Assembly: GCF_020532555.1 (NCBI RefSeq)
Contig: NZ_JAJBBR010000002.1
Coordinates: forward strand, 248,001 to 312,000
Reading direction: 5' to 3'
Length of the DNA stretch: 64,000 bases
DNA from: Microvirga lenta
Lineage (GTDB): Bacteria; Pseudomonadota; Alphaproteobacteria; Rhizobiales; Beijerinckiaceae
Position numbers and translations under genes: made by a program. Numbering within the stretch: position 1 is the first letter of the stretch; every line of letters begins with the position of its first letter. Below the pieces are notes generated by a model. It saw only the letters and a list, made by a program, of their open reading frames with translations. It was not told the DNA's origin and searched no databases. Of the stretch, positions 35,869 to 45,274 are shown piece after piece.

Positions 35869-38619
35869 ATGCACGACAATCGCATCAGCCTGGATGGAAC
35901 CTGGGAATTTTTGCACGTGGCGGATGACCGGCTGTCAGGCCCGGCCGAAGTTCGCCAAATCGTCGTGCCAAGTCCCTGGCAGGCTCAGTTTTCAGACCTT
36001 CGCATGCGTGCCGGCATCGGCATCTACCGCCGGACGATCGAGATCGCGGAAGAGTGGCTGCACGACACTATATGGCTGCGCTTCGGCGCGGTGTTCCACA
36101 ACTCGCGGGTCTTCATCAACGGCGAGCAGGTCGGCACGAATGAAGGCGGCTTCCTGCCCTTCTCCTTCGACGTGACGAGCTTCCTCAAGCCCGGTCCCAA
36201 CGAGATCAAGGTGCGCGTCGACTCGCCGACCGACAACCCGGCCGAGTTCCCGGATTCGCCCTTCGCTGAAATCCCGTTCGGCAAGCAGAGCTGGTACGGC
36301 CCCCTGTCGGGCATCTGGCAGTCCGTCTACCTCGAGCGGCGCATCACCGACCACATGAGCCGGGTTCGCCTGGTCCCCAACCGGGAGACGGGCCGGGTGA
36401 CGTCGGGGGTGTTCTTCGCCCGGCCGCTCACCAGCGCGACGCAGATCCGCATCGAGGTTCGCGGCCCGTCCGGCGAGGTCGTTCTCGACGAGATGCACGA
36501 GACGCAGGTCGGCGTGACCAGCATGCCGTTCGAATTCACGGTCGCCGACGTCAAGTCCTGGTCGCCGGACGAGCCGAACCTGTACGAGGTTCGCCTGGAG
36601 CTCATCCGGGACGACGAGGTGAAGGACGAGATCACGGACCGGTTCGGCTTCCGCACCATCGAAACCCGCAACGGCAAGTTCTACCTCAACGGCGAGCCGC
36701 TCTATCTGCGCGCCGCGCTCGATCAGGACTACTACCCGGACACGATCTGCACCGTACCCTCGGTGGAGTTTCTGGAGGACCAGTTCCGCAAGGCGAAGGA
36801 ACTCGGCCTCAACTGCCTGCGCTGCCACATCAAGGCGGCCGACCCGCGTTATTACGACGTCGCCGACCGCATGGGCATGCTCATCTGGACGGAGCTTCCC
36901 AACGGCGGCATGGCGACGGACCGCTCCCGTGGACGCAAGGAAAAGCTCCTGAAGGGCATCGTCGACCGCGACGTGAACCACCCGTCCATCATCATCTGGA
37001 CGATCATCAACGAGAACTGGGGCGTCGACCTCGTCAACGACGCGGATCACCGCGACTGGCTGAAGCGCACCTTCGCCTGGCTCAAGGCCTACGATCCGAT
37101 GCGCCTCGTGGTCGACAACTCGCCGCTCGCGCCGAGCTTCCACGTGGAATCCGACATCGCGGACTATCACTTCTACGCTGCCTATCCCGACCACCGGGAC
37201 CAGTGGGACCAGTTCGTGGACGAACTGTCGAACCGCGCCTCCTGGCTCTACTCGCCGCATGGAGATGCGGTGATCACGGGGCGCGAGCCGCTCATGTGCT
37301 CAGAGTTCGGCAACTGGGGCCTGCCCTATCCGAAGGACCTGCGCGACGCGAAGGGCGAGGAGCCGTGGTGGTTCGAGACCGGCCACGACTGGGGCGAGGG
37401 CGTGATGTACGCCCACGGGGTCGAGAACCGCTTCTCCGACTGGAGTCTGGACCGCGTCTTCGGCGACCTCCGCCGCTTCGTCATCGCCGCGCAGTGGCAG
37501 CAGTTCCGCGCGCTGAAATACGAGATCGAGGCGATGCGCCGGAAGCCGAACCTGGCGGGCTACGTCATCACCGAGCTGCACGACTGCCACTGGGAGTCGA
37601 ACGGGCTTCTCGACATGCGCCGCAACACCCGCGTGTTCCACGAGCTCTTCCACATCGTCAACTCGGACACGGTGATCGTGCCCAAATGGGAGCGTGCCTC
37701 CTACTGGTCCGGCGAGAAGGCGGGCCTTCACCTTTCCATCGCCCACGGCGCCGGTCCGGTCCTGGAGGATTGCCAGCTCGAGATCAGCATCTGCGGCGAG
37801 ACGCAGCGCCTGCCCCTTCCGCGCATCGAGGCTCCCCACGTGCTCGATCTCGGCCGGGTGGAGGTGCCGCTGCCGGAGATGAGCGAGCCGGATCTCCGCC
37901 GCATCAGCTTCGACATCCGCTCGTCCGACGGGCGCCTGATCTCGCACAACCACTTCGACCTGGCGATCCACCCGAAGCGCGGCCGGCCGGTCTACTCGCG
38001 CGAGCTGGTCTGGGCGCCGGACGAGGACATCCGCGAGCGGTTCCGGGCCCTGGGCTACACCCCGGCCCGTGCGCTCGAGGAATCGACGATGATCGTCTCG
38101 CGCACCCACAACAAGGCGATCGTGGACCACGTGCGCCAGGGCGCGAAGCTCCTGCTCCTGCCTGAGGAGGACATGAGCCTTTATCCGTTCTTCCCGCACT
38201 GGCAGGCCGTGAAGGTGCAGGCCCGCGCCGGCACCCTCTGGTCGGGCGACTGGGCCTCCTCCTTCGGCTGGCTGAGGCGCTCGGGCCATTTCGCCCGCTT
38301 CCCCTCCGGACCGCTCCTCGACGAGACCATGGACCGGGTGCTGCCCGACCACGTGATTTCGGGCTGCAACCTGCTCGACTTCCAGGCCCGTGTCTTCGCA
38401 GGCCTCGTGGTCGGCTGGATCCACAAGCCGGTGGCCCTGGGCGTGGAACGCTCCTACGGACGCGGACGCCTCGTCGCCTCCACGCTGCGCCTGCTTCGGG
38501 ACGAGCCGATGGCCGATCCCACCGCGACGACGCTGCTGGATGCCCTGACGGAGCTCGCCGTGGAATCGCGGTCGCCCCGTCTCGAAGAGGCCGTGCGGGC
38601 AGCCGAAGCGGCGGCCTGA
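35869..38619 (+). CDS. Glycoside hydrolase family 2 protein (beta-galactosidase/glucuronidase-like)
   Basis: 916 residues, no signal peptide. N-terminal sugar-binding jelly roll (about 1-160; ISLDGTWEFLHV, GGFLPFSFDVTSFLKPG, SWYGPLSGIWQSVYLE), an Ig-like domain (160-260), then the TIM barrel (265-560) with acid/base E382 in WTIINENWGV and nucleophile E479 in LMCSEFGNWG. The C-terminal ~350 residues have no domain I can name. AAGGAG lies 7 nt before the ATG. Substrate unknown. It converges with the GH1-RmlD gene and has its own terminator. Cytoplasmic location suggests turnover of a glycoside made or imported by the neighbouring locus. Confidence 0.88.
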   Translation: MHDNRISLDGTWEFLHVADDRLSGPAEVRQIVVPSPWQAQFSDLRMRAGIGIYRRTIEIAEEWLHDTIWLRFGAVFHNSRVFINGEQVGTNEGGFLPFSFDVTSFLKPGPNEIKVRVDSPTDNPAEFPDSPFAEIPFGKQSWYGPLSGIWQSVYLERRITDHMSRVRLVPNRETGRVTSGVFFARPLTSATQIRIEVRGPSGEVVLDEMHETQVGVTSMPFEFTVADVKSWSPDEPNLYEVRLELIRDDEVKDEITDRFGFRTIETRNGKFYLNGEPLYLRAALDQDYYPDTICTVPSVEFLEDQFRKAKELGLNCLRCHIKAADPRYYDVADRMGMLIWTELPNGGMATDRSRGRKEKLLKGIVDRDVNHPSIIIWTIINENWGVDLVNDADHRDWLKRTFAWLKAYDPMRLVVDNSPLAPSFHVESDIADYHFYAAYPDHRDQWDQFVDELSNRASWLYSPHGDAVITGREPLMCSEFGNWGLPYPKDLRDAKGEEPWWFETGHDWGEGVMYAHGVENRFSDWSLDRVFGDLRRFVIAAQWQQFRALKYEIEAMRRKPNLAGYVITELHDCHWESNGLLDMRRNTRVFHELFHIVNSDTVIVPKWERASYWSGEKAGLHLSIAHGAGPVLEDCQLEISICGETQRLPLPRIEAPHVLDLGRVEVPLPEMSEPDLRRISFDIRSSDGRLISHNHFDLAIHPKRGRPVYSRELVWAPDEDIRERFRALGYTPARALEESTMIVSRTHNKAIVDHVRQGAKLLLLPEEDMSLYPFFPHWQAVKVQARAGTLWSGDWASSFGWLRRSGHFARFPSGPLLDETMDRVLPDHVISGCNLLDFQARVFAGLVVGWIHKPVALGVERSYGRGRLVASTLRLLRDEPMADPTATTLLDALTELAVESRSPRLEEAVRAAEAAA

Positions 38620-38645
38620 GGCTCCCTTCGTTGTTTCCAAACGCG

Positions 38646-38679
38646 AGCGGCGCAGGGAGAACCCTGCGCCGCTTTTTTT
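38646..38679 (+). terminator. Rho-independent terminator of the GH2 gene
   Basis: AGCGGCGCAGGG / CCCTGCGCCGCT, a 12-bp stem with a 4-nt loop, then seven T's, 26 bp after the GH2 stop. Confidence 0.93.
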
Positions 38680-38692
38680 ACGCGCAAGAAAA

Positions 38693-38714
38693 ATGGCCGG
38701 CGGAGACCGGCCAT
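38693..38714 (-). terminator. Rho-independent terminator of the GH1-RmlD gene
   Basis: ATGGCCGG / CCGGCCAT stem, followed on the minus strand by TTTTTC, 35 bp after the stop at 38749. Confidence 0.85.
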
Positions 38715-38748
38715 CGCTTTTCCTGCCGAAGCGGGTTCGGGTGCGGGA

Positions 38749-40923
38749 TTACTCGGCCGCGAGCTTCATGGCATCTGCCGACCAATCGACCTCGTTCTCG
38801 GCGAAGAACCGATCGAGGGCGCTCTCCAGGCTCGGCATGAGGATGCCGCGTTCGGTGGAGAGGGCCGTGCTGAAGGTGGGCCTGTCTTCCGCCGCCGCCA
38901 CGAGGGCCGGATCGAACCCCGCCCGCTCGGCCGCCATGGCGGCCAGGTCGCGCCAGGAGGTTTCCCCGAGATTGGCCATGTGCCAGAGGCCGGTGCCGCC
39001 GTCGATCAGCAGGTCGAGGGACGTATTCACGAGATCCGGCACGTAAGTGGGAGAGACGCTGTCTGCGCTGGCCTCCACCGCCTCGCCGCGGCTCAGGGTG
39101 TTCAGGATCGACCAGACGAAGTTGTAGCGGTCCCAGGGGCCGAAGAAGGCGCTCGTGCGAATGACCAGGGCCTTGTCGTGGGCCGACAGGACGAGGCGCT
39201 CCGCCTCGGCCTTGCTGGCCCCATAGACGGTCGTGGGATTGACCTCGTCGCTTTCCACATAGGCGCGGTCCAGCGAACCGTCGAAGACGAGGTCGGAGGA
39301 GAAGGTCACGAGGGGAATGCCGAGATCGGCGCAGGCCTGCGCCAGGACATGGGCGCCGACCGCATTCTCGCGAAAGCAGCGTTCGGGCTCGTCCTCGGCC
39401 TGTGCGACCCGCACGTAGCCGGCCGTATTGATGACCGCCCAGGGCCTGTGGCAGGCGAGAGCGGCCTTCACGCTTGCCGGATCCGCGATGTTCATGTCGT
39501 TGCGGGAGAGCAGGGTGTGGTCGAGGCCGCGGAAATCGCAGAGGCGGGAGAAGGCGCGCCCGAGGGTTCCGGTGGCGCCCGTGATCAGGAGCTGGCGCGG
39601 CGCGCCGACGAGGCGGCAGGCATTCGATTTCCGTGCCGGCGGACGATAGAAGCGGATGTCGCGCTTCCACCAGCCGGCACGGTCGAGAACCGGGTGATCG
39701 AACGAGCCCGTCTTGGCGAGCGCCTCGGCCGCATGAGCCAGAGCCGTGCGCCGGGGCTCGGGAGCCCGCACGTCGAAAGGTCCCGGCTCGTAGAAGCCGT
39801 TGCGCCTGGTCAGCAGGCTGTTCCAGTCGACGGCGCCGAAGAGCGACCAGACCGTCACGGCGCGGATGTCGGCCCCCTCGTCGCGCAGGGTCTCGACACC
39901 TTTCCACACCTCCACGAGCCAGCGGAGCTGGTCGTCGCGAGTGCTGCCGTGATGGGCCTCGGTGACGGCCATGGGCCGCCGGTAGCGTTCCCAGACCTCG
40001 CGCAGCCGGGCGGCAGGGCCGAGATCCTCGGGCGGCAAGGGCATGCGGACAGCCTCGGCATCCGCATATCGGTGCCTGCCGTTGCCGCCCCAATGGTGCT
40101 CGGGATAGCGGGCCATGCGCTCGTCCAGATACCGCTCGCTGGTGAGGTAATGGTTGATGCCGATGATGTCCGGCGCGGCATCGCCCTCCAGCAGAAGCTC
40201 GAGATCAGCCTGATCCACGCCGTTCCTAAGGAGGACCGGCCACCAGGGATGGTCGCGGTCGACCATGCCGCAGAGCAGGTCGAAACTGAGGAAGCGGCGC
40301 TGGTTCTCGTGCTCGGCCTGGTAGGCGAGCGTGGGGGTGGAGAAGGTCTTGCCCATGTCGTCCGTCTGGACGAGCTGGGCATCGGGCCGGAACTTGCGGA
40401 TGGCGCGCATGGACAGAAGCGTCGCCTTGCATTCGTTCACCAGGATCTTGAGAAACGTCTCGTCGCTCGTGCCGTGCGGATACCAATGGCCGTAGAGCCC
40501 CGAGAACCGGGCCGTGGTCAGGGGTTCGTTGACGGGCGTGTAGAGATCGAGGTGCGGATAGCGCTCCGCCACGTTGGCCGCGTGACGGGCCAGCAGCTCC
40601 GGCCAGGCCGGATCGAGCATGTCGGTATAGCTCGGCCCGCTGCCGTGGTGGCAAAGGCCGGCAATCGCCCGGATGCCGAGTTCCTGCAGCCGGGCGATGC
40701 GCGTGTCGTGCCAGGAGAAATCCGCCTCGTCCGGAGAGGAGGGTGAGATGGCCTCCCAGAGCACCGGATACCGAACTGTCCGTATACCGAGGGCTGCGAT
40801 CCGGTCGAGATCCTCGATCCGGTCGCGATGTCCCGTCTCGAGGCTTTGGTCGCGGAAGTCATCGCCTATTCTTGCGATAGTACATTCGATTCCGCCCCAA
40901 AGCTCCAACGGTTCTCTCATCAT
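38749..40923 (-). CDS. GH1-like glycosidase fused to an RmlD/dTDP-4-dehydrorhamnose reductase-like domain
   Basis: 724 residues in two parts. Residues 1 to ~425 form a GH1-type barrel with acid/base E133 in TPVNEPLTTA and a second glutamate E322 in AVTEAHHG, where the family normally has TENG. Residues ~440-724 are an NAD(P)-dependent epimerase/RmlD domain: LLITGATGTLGRAFSRLC (~445), NTAGYVRVAQAEDEPERCF, FSSDLVFDG and VYGASKAEAER (Y-x3-K). Both halves keep their catalytic residues, so the fusion could cut a glycoside and reduce or epimerise a sugar nucleotide. Downstream of the glycosyltransferase and glf genes on the same strand, with a 69-bp gap to glf. Confidence 0.85.
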   Translation of the reverse strand: MMREPLELWGGIECTIARIGDDFRDQSLETGHRDRIEDLDRIAALGIRTVRYPVLWEAISPSSPDEADFSWHDTRIARLQELGIRAIAGLCHHGSGPSYTDMLDPAWPELLARHAANVAERYPHLDLYTPVNEPLTTARFSGLYGHWYPHGTSDETFLKILVNECKATLLSMRAIRKFRPDAQLVQTDDMGKTFSTPTLAYQAEHENQRRFLSFDLLCGMVDRDHPWWPVLLRNGVDQADLELLLEGDAAPDIIGINHYLTSERYLDERMARYPEHHWGGNGRHRYADAEAVRMPLPPEDLGPAARLREVWERYRRPMAVTEAHHGSTRDDQLRWLVEVWKGVETLRDEGADIRAVTVWSLFGAVDWNSLLTRRNGFYEPGPFDVRAPEPRRTALAHAAEALAKTGSFDHPVLDRAGWWKRDIRFYRPPARKSNACRLVGAPRQLLITGATGTLGRAFSRLCDFRGLDHTLLSRNDMNIADPASVKAALACHRPWAVINTAGYVRVAQAEDEPERCFRENAVGAHVLAQACADLGIPLVTFSSDLVFDGSLDRAYVESDEVNPTTVYGASKAEAERLVLSAHDKALVIRTSAFFGPWDRYNFVWSILNTLSRGEAVEASADSVSPTYVPDLVNTSLDLLIDGGTGLWHMANLGETSWRDLAAMAAERAGFDPALVAAAEDRPTFSTALSTERGILMPSLESALDRFFAENEVDWSADAMKLAAE

Positions 40924-40992
40924 CCATCTCCGAGCTATTACAAAGTGCGACTTACAACATACTTAGCGCGGATTTGTTCGATGACGTTTCGA

Positions 40993-42147
40993 CTATGACG
41001 CCAGCGCCGCCGAAGCGGTCATGACTTTGACATCAGCCGTATCGGCGCTGACTGGAAGAGCCTCGTTGATGCGCCGGAACGTGGCGAGGGCCTGCCCGAC
41101 GATCTGGTCCATGTTGTAGTAGCGATAGGTCGCGAGACGGCCGACGAACCACACGTCCGGCGTTGCCAGGGCGAGGCGCTCGTATTTCTTGAAGAGCTCC
41201 TGGTTTTCCGGCTTCGGAATCGGGTAGTAGGGGTCGCCTTCGGCGGAAGGGTATTCGTAGGTCAGGGCGGTCTTCGTGTGCTCCTGGCCCGTCAGGTGCT
41301 TGTACTCCGTGATCCGGGTGTAATCGTTCGTCTGCGGATAGTTCACCACGCCCACGGGCTGGTGCCATGCCTTGTCGAGCGTCACGTGCTCGAAGCGCAG
41401 CGAGCGATAAGGCAGCTTCCCGAACCGGAAATCGAAGTACTCGTCGATCGGGCCCGTATAGATGACGCGGCGATGCGGAACGACGTTCTTCACGTCCTCG
41501 TAGTCCGTCTGCGTCATCACGTTGATGTTCGGATGACTCACCATCTTCTCGAACATGCGCGTGTAGCCGTGCTTCGGCATGAACTGGAACTCGTCGCCGA
41601 AATAGCGATCGTCCCTGTTGGTGCGGGTCGGAACGCGGGACGTCACCGACTTGTCGAGCTCCGACGGATCGAGGCCCCACTGCTTGCGGGTATAGCCGCG
41701 GAAGAACTTCTCGTACAATTCGCGGCCGACCGTGGAGACCACCACGTCCTCGGACGTCCTGATCTCGTCCACCTTCTCGGCCCGCTGGGCGAACCAGTCC
41801 TGCAACTGCTCAGAGGTCAGGTTGAGGTTGTAGAGCTTGTTGACCGTGTCGAGGTTGATCGGAATCGGCACGAGCATTCCGTCCACCTCCGCCAGCACCC
41901 GGTGCTCGTAGAAGCGCCATTCGGTGAAGCGGGACAGGTAATCGAAGATCTGCTTCGAATTGGTGTGGAAGATGTGCGGACCATAACGATGGATCAGAAG
42001 CCCGTCATCGTCGTAGCAATCGTAGGCATTGCCGCCGATATGGGGGCGCCTGTCGATCAGGAGAACGCGCTCGTTGCGCTCGTTCGCAAGGCGTTCGGCA
42101 AGAACGCTGCCCGCGAAGCCGGCACCGACAATCAGCCAATCGTACAT
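40993..42147 (-). CDS. glf: UDP-galactopyranose mutase
   Basis: 384 residues. FAD motif MYDWLIVGAGFAGSVLAERL, GGNAYDCYDDDGLLIHRYGPH (catalytic-site GxNA region), FHTNSKQIFDYL, QWGLDPSELDKSV, RDDRYFGDEFQFMPKHGY and the C-terminal FVGRLATYRYYNMDQIVGQAL with the tyrosine and arginine that bind UDP. It converts UDP-Galp to UDP-Galf for a galactofuranose glycan. The start at 42147 is the first family-conserved methionine. It follows the glycosyltransferase gene with a 4-nt gap. Confidence 0.96.
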   Translation of the reverse strand: MYDWLIVGAGFAGSVLAERLANERNERVLLIDRRPHIGGNAYDCYDDDGLLIHRYGPHIFHTNSKQIFDYLSRFTEWRFYEHRVLAEVDGMLVPIPINLDTVNKLYNLNLTSEQLQDWFAQRAEKVDEIRTSEDVVVSTVGRELYEKFFRGYTRKQWGLDPSELDKSVTSRVPTRTNRDDRYFGDEFQFMPKHGYTRMFEKMVSHPNINVMTQTDYEDVKNVVPHRRVIYTGPIDEYFDFRFGKLPYRSLRFEHVTLDKAWHQPVGVVNYPQTNDYTRITEYKHLTGQEHTKTALTYEYPSAEGDPYYPIPKPENQELFKKYERLALATPDVWFVGRLATYRYYNMDQIVGQALATFRRINEALPVSADTADVKVMTASAALAS

Positions 42148-42151
42148 TCGC

Positions 42152-43369
42152 TTACTCCGCAGGCGTGGTGGCATAAATCGGAAGCGAGGAAGCGGGGCGA
42201 TCCGTGATCGCATCGCCGGTCACGTCCAGCATCAGCTTGTGCATGGAAGCCCAGGTCTTGTCCCAGGAGCCGGACGCGAGATGGCGGTCGACCTTGGCGA
42301 GCCACGCCTCCTTCGGCCGGTTCAGGATCGTCTCGACCTTCTCCACGGCCTCCTGAGCGCTCCTGGCGATCTCGACGAGACCCTTCTCGCCGTAAGGCCG
42401 CACCACGTCCGTGATCGCGGTCGAGACGACGGGCACGCCGGCGGCCAGGAATTCAGGCGTCTTCGTCGGGCTGATGAACTTCGTCGCCTCGTTGAGGGCG
42501 AACGGCATGAAGCCGATGCTCCAGCCGGACAGGTACTGCGGCAGCTCGTTGTAGGACTTGCCGCCGAGCCAGTGAATATTGGGCCGTTTGGGCAGAGTGG
42601 CGGGATCGATCTTCACCACCGGGCCGATCATCACGAACTGCCAATCGGGGCGCAGGGCGGCGACCTGATCCACGAGATCGATGTCCATGCGCTCGTCGAT
42701 GACGCCGAAGAAGCCGAGGCGCGGATAGGGAATATGCGCCTGATCGCTTGGATCCTGCTTGACGCCGCGCGCCTTGGAGAAATGATTGAAGTCGATGGAG
42801 GACGGAAAGGCGTGGACGCTGCGGTGCCGGTTGCGCTTGGCCTCGTACAGGCTCATGCCGCCGGTGAACACGAGATCGGCGCGGGTGAACAGGTCGTTCT
42901 CCAGATCGAGGAGTTCCTGCGAAGCGCCGCGGAACAGCGAAAGCTCGTCCATGTTGTCGTAGATGCACAGGTCGCATTCGAGGTCGCTCGTGAATGCGAT
43001 CGCCATGGGCGTATAGTACCAGAACACGCGCAGAGCGCTGGATTCGCGCCCGATCAGGGCTTCGATCAGATCGTGCTGTTCGGCGATCACATCCTCGGGG
43101 GACAGCCCTTCAGGCAGCATCGGCACGGCGACGGTCACGCCCTGCGGCCGGTCGCTGATGTCCATGTGGGAGGTGATCCCGGGCTTGAAGACTGGCTCCT
43201 CGATGATGAGGACGTCGTAGTGATTTGCTGCACGGCTGAGGAGATGTTGCGGGCGTTGCCAGACGAAATCCCAGCGAAGGTGAGAGAAGCAAACGAGGAG
43301 AGGCTTTTTTGACTCGGCCTTAAAAGGCGAACGAAGGGCATGCGACTGCGTTATCAAACGCTCATGCAT
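42152..43369 (-). CDS. Glycosyltransferase (GT4-type, Galf-associated)
   Basis: 405 residues with a GT-B fold: N-terminal KPLLVCFSHLRWDFVWQRPQ and DVLIIEEPVF, then the GT4-like C-terminal domain YPRLGFFGVIDERMDIDLVD, NIHWLGGKSYNELPQYLSG and the E-x7-E-type segment TKFISPTKTPEFLAAGVPVV. Start at 43369. Next to glf, so UDP-Galf is an attractive donor, though this is inferred. No signal peptide; acts at the cytoplasmic face. The upstream 190 bp (43370-43561) show no recognisable feature. Confidence 0.85.
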   Translation of the reverse strand: MHERLITQSHALRSPFKAESKKPLLVCFSHLRWDFVWQRPQHLLSRAANHYDVLIIEEPVFKPGITSHMDISDRPQGVTVAVPMLPEGLSPEDVIAEQHDLIEALIGRESSALRVFWYYTPMAIAFTSDLECDLCIYDNMDELSLFRGASQELLDLENDLFTRADLVFTGGMSLYEAKRNRHRSVHAFPSSIDFNHFSKARGVKQDPSDQAHIPYPRLGFFGVIDERMDIDLVDQVAALRPDWQFVMIGPVVKIDPATLPKRPNIHWLGGKSYNELPQYLSGWSIGFMPFALNEATKFISPTKTPEFLAAGVPVVSTAITDVVRPYGEKGLVEIARSAQEAVEKVETILNRPKEAWLAKVDRHLASGSWDKTWASMHKLMLDVTGDAITDRPASSLPIYATTPAE

Positions 43370-43561
43370 AGCGCGATCCTCAGGTACAGATGTGTTGTCA
43401 CGATCGGACAGAAAATACGGTCCGCGGCGATGAATGTGGCTAGTTTTGTGAATCGGACCGGCGAAGGGTCGCGGTCGCAATCGACTATCTAACGCAGAGG
43501 ATGCAATTTGGTTCCATCTGCGCGCGGTCTTGTGAGCATCTGTTCACAAGAACAGAGTCGA

Positions 43562-43873
43562 TCACTTCTTTTCCAGCATCAACGTGCCTTGTTTCTGGAT
43601 GAAGTTCTTCGCTTTTTCAGCAACCATAGCCAAAAGCCACGGCAATTGGACTTCAACCTTCACCTGTTCTTCGAAAACCTGAAGATGACCATTGATCGAC
43701 TGCCCCATGGCGCCGACGCGAAAGTCCATGCGGTCCCCGCTCCACGTTTCCTCCACGGAGGCGACCTTGTCCCCGAACTGCGACTTGAGGCGCGTCAGGC
43801 CTCCCTGCAGGCGTCGCATGGCTTCCGCTTTGCCGAGATTGTGGGGAATGGACACGACGAGAGGTTTCGACAT
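43562..43873 (-). CDS. Polyhydroxyalkanoic acid system family protein
   Basis: 103 residues: MSKPLVVSIPHNLGKAEAMR, LKSQFGDKVASVEETWSGD, MGQSINGHLQVFEEQVKVEV and a C-terminal amphipathic helix AEKAKNFIQKQGTL. These match the small PHA_gran_rgn family often found with polyhydroxyalkanoate or envelope genes. The start at 43873 fits the family. A GGAAC-N16-CGCT sequence upstream is one base off sigma-EcfG. Confidence 0.85.
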   Translation of the reverse strand: MSKPLVVSIPHNLGKAEAMRRLQGGLTRLKSQFGDKVASVEETWSGDRMDFRVGAMGQSINGHLQVFEEQVKVEVQLPWLLAMVAEKAKNFIQKQGTLMLEKK

Positions 43874-43927
43874 CAGGCTTCTCCGTTCTTGCGATGACAA
43901 GCGAAGCGATGCCGTCCCGGTTCCTCG

Positions 43928-44233
43928 CTAGAGCATCTCGACCTTGAGGGCCCGTACGACGATGGTTTCCTGGTCGAACCGCCGCTCGAGCTCGGCCCTG
44001 TAGTCCTCCCACCAGGAATGATCGAGCTCGCGCGCCATGACCTCGAAAACGACGATATCGTCGTGGGACGTGTGGCCGCCCTCCTTCCAGACGCCTTCCG
44101 CCGGCGCCCGGGTGAAGCTCGTGATGCCGCCGAACCGCTCCGCCAGCTCGGCGCGCACGCGCCCATAGGCGGCGCCGTCGAAGCGGCGGCCGTCGTTGTC
44201 CGCGAGGGGCAGGAGGAGTTGAACCAGATGCAT
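43928..44233 (-). CDS. Conserved hypothetical protein
   Basis: 101 residues: MHLVQLLLPLADNDGRRF, YGRVRAELAERFGGITSFT, TSHDDIVVFEVMARELDHSW and a terminal basic strand. The pattern is typical of a small alpha/beta protein of unknown function widespread in Proteobacteria. Its 3' end is 54 bp upstream of the PHA-system gene. Confidence 0.75.
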   Translation of the reverse strand: MHLVQLLLPLADNDGRRFDGAAYGRVRAELAERFGGITSFTRAPAEGVWKEGGHTSHDDIVVFEVMARELDHSWWEDYRAELERRFDQETIVVRALKVEML

Positions 44234-44248
44234 CGCCGGGACCCTGAG

Positions 44249-44281
44249 CTTCGCCTGCCGAACACGAACCGGCAGGCGAAG
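44249..44281. other. 12-bp perfect intergenic hairpin
   Basis: CTTCGCCTGCCG / CGGCAGGCGAAG with a 9-nt loop, without a T-tract on either strand. It lies between the 101-aa and 118-aa genes, both on the minus strand; possibly an mRNA-stability or processing element. Confidence 0.55.
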
Positions 44282-44317
44282 GATGTTCTAGGGCCGATTG
44301 CGGCGAAGGCGAGGGTC

Positions 44318-44674
44318 TCAGGCCTGCTGGGCGGCGAAGAGGTCCCGGTCGGACGCCGGGAGGCTGTCGTCCACCATGTAGCGGCTGGTGAGCTTGGAAA
44401 TGCGCCAGGGGCGCTCCGTCGAGGCGTGGATGGCCTCCGACGGACGGAGTCGCCGGGTGGTGCCGTCGGCCTGGACCTCGTCGATGACTACGAATCCGAA
44501 GATCGTCAGCCGGGTCGCCATGACCTTGGTGGCACGGTCGTCCGCCGCGATGGGCAGGGATCCGGCGGTGTAGACCGCATCCATGAGACTTCTCTGATCG
44601 CGGCGCGGCGAAGCCGACGAACGCGCTCCCGGAAAGCGAACGACATTCGTCGCTTCAGACGATCTCGATTCCAT
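44318..44674 (-). CDS. Hypothetical protein
   Basis: 118 residues from ATG 44674, or 88 from ATG 44584 (MDAVYTAGSLPIAADDRATK). The first 30 residues (NVVRFPGARSSASPRR) are disordered. The rest contains KVMATRLTIFGFVVIDEVQA and RPWRISKLTSRYMVDDSLPA, a possible small beta-rich domain. Not recognised. Confidence 0.6.
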   Translation of the reverse strand: MESRSSEATNVVRFPGARSSASPRRDQRSLMDAVYTAGSLPIAADDRATKVMATRLTIFGFVVIDEVQADGTTRRLRPSEAIHASTERPWRISKLTSRYMVDDSLPASDRDLFAAQQA

Positions 44675-44739
44675 AATACGCAACCCCTGGTCCCGAATCA
44701 GGCCAAGGATCGCCGCAAGGGATTAAGAACCGCCTAACC

Positions 44740-45150
44740 CTAGTCGAGCCTGTGCAGGGAGACGTATCCGGTGCCCGCCGCCGTCAGGCCGAGCGCCTGG
44801 GCGGGGCCTTTCGCGAGGTCGATGATGCGCCGCCCCGCGAAGGGTCCCCGGTCGTTGATCCTGACGACCACGGAGCGGCCGTTCTTCTCGTTGACGACGC
44901 GGAGCCTGGTCCCGAAAGGCAGCGACCGGTGCGCTGCCGTCATGGCGGCGGAATTGAAGCGCTCGCCGCTCGCCGTGCGTCGGCCGTGAAAGCCTGGGCC
45001 GTACCACGAGGCGACGCCGCGCTGGAGTTGCCTTCCTGTCTCGAATTTGTCCTGTGAGATCGACCCGGTTGCCATGGGGTCCGTTGTGTTGCAGGCCGCC
45101 ATGAAAAGAATAGGCATCACGCAGGATGCACGGGTGAGGATCTTCTTCAA
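44740..45150 (-). CDS. rlpA: Septal ring lytic transglycosylase RlpA family protein
   Basis: 136 residues. Lipoprotein signal with lipobox MAAC (Cys 20). The double-psi beta-barrel domain has GVASWYGPGFHGRRTASGERF (catalytic-site segment), MTAAHRSLPFGTRLRVVNEKN, VVRINDRGPFAGRRIIDLAK and a final LGLTAAGTGYVSL. RlpA cleaves denuded glycan strands at the septum. It lacks the SPOR domain of longer RlpA proteins. Confidence 0.9.
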   Translation of the reverse strand: MKKILTRASCVMPILFMAACNTTDPMATGSISQDKFETGRQLQRGVASWYGPGFHGRRTASGERFNSAAMTAAHRSLPFGTRLRVVNEKNGRSVVVRINDRGPFAGRRIIDLAKGPAQALGLTAAGTGYVSLHRLD

Positions 45151-45246
45151 GGATAGTCTCCCCTTGTATTGTGCTTGTCAGTCAAGCTGACGCATAACAA
45201 GGCAAGAATATGGCGCGGCGTTTTTCCCTTTGTATTCTATACTTTT

Positions 45247-45274
45247 TTGCCAACCGGATAATCTTACATATAGC
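45247..45274 (+). promoter_or_regulatory. Candidate promoter of the carotenoid operon
   Basis: TTGCCA (45247-45252), 16-nt spacer, TATAGC (45269-45274) in the AT-rich 299-bp region 45151-45449 between rlpA and the first desaturase gene. Transcription would start about 170 nt upstream of the ATG at 45450. Nothing else is recognisable in this stretch. Confidence 0.4.
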
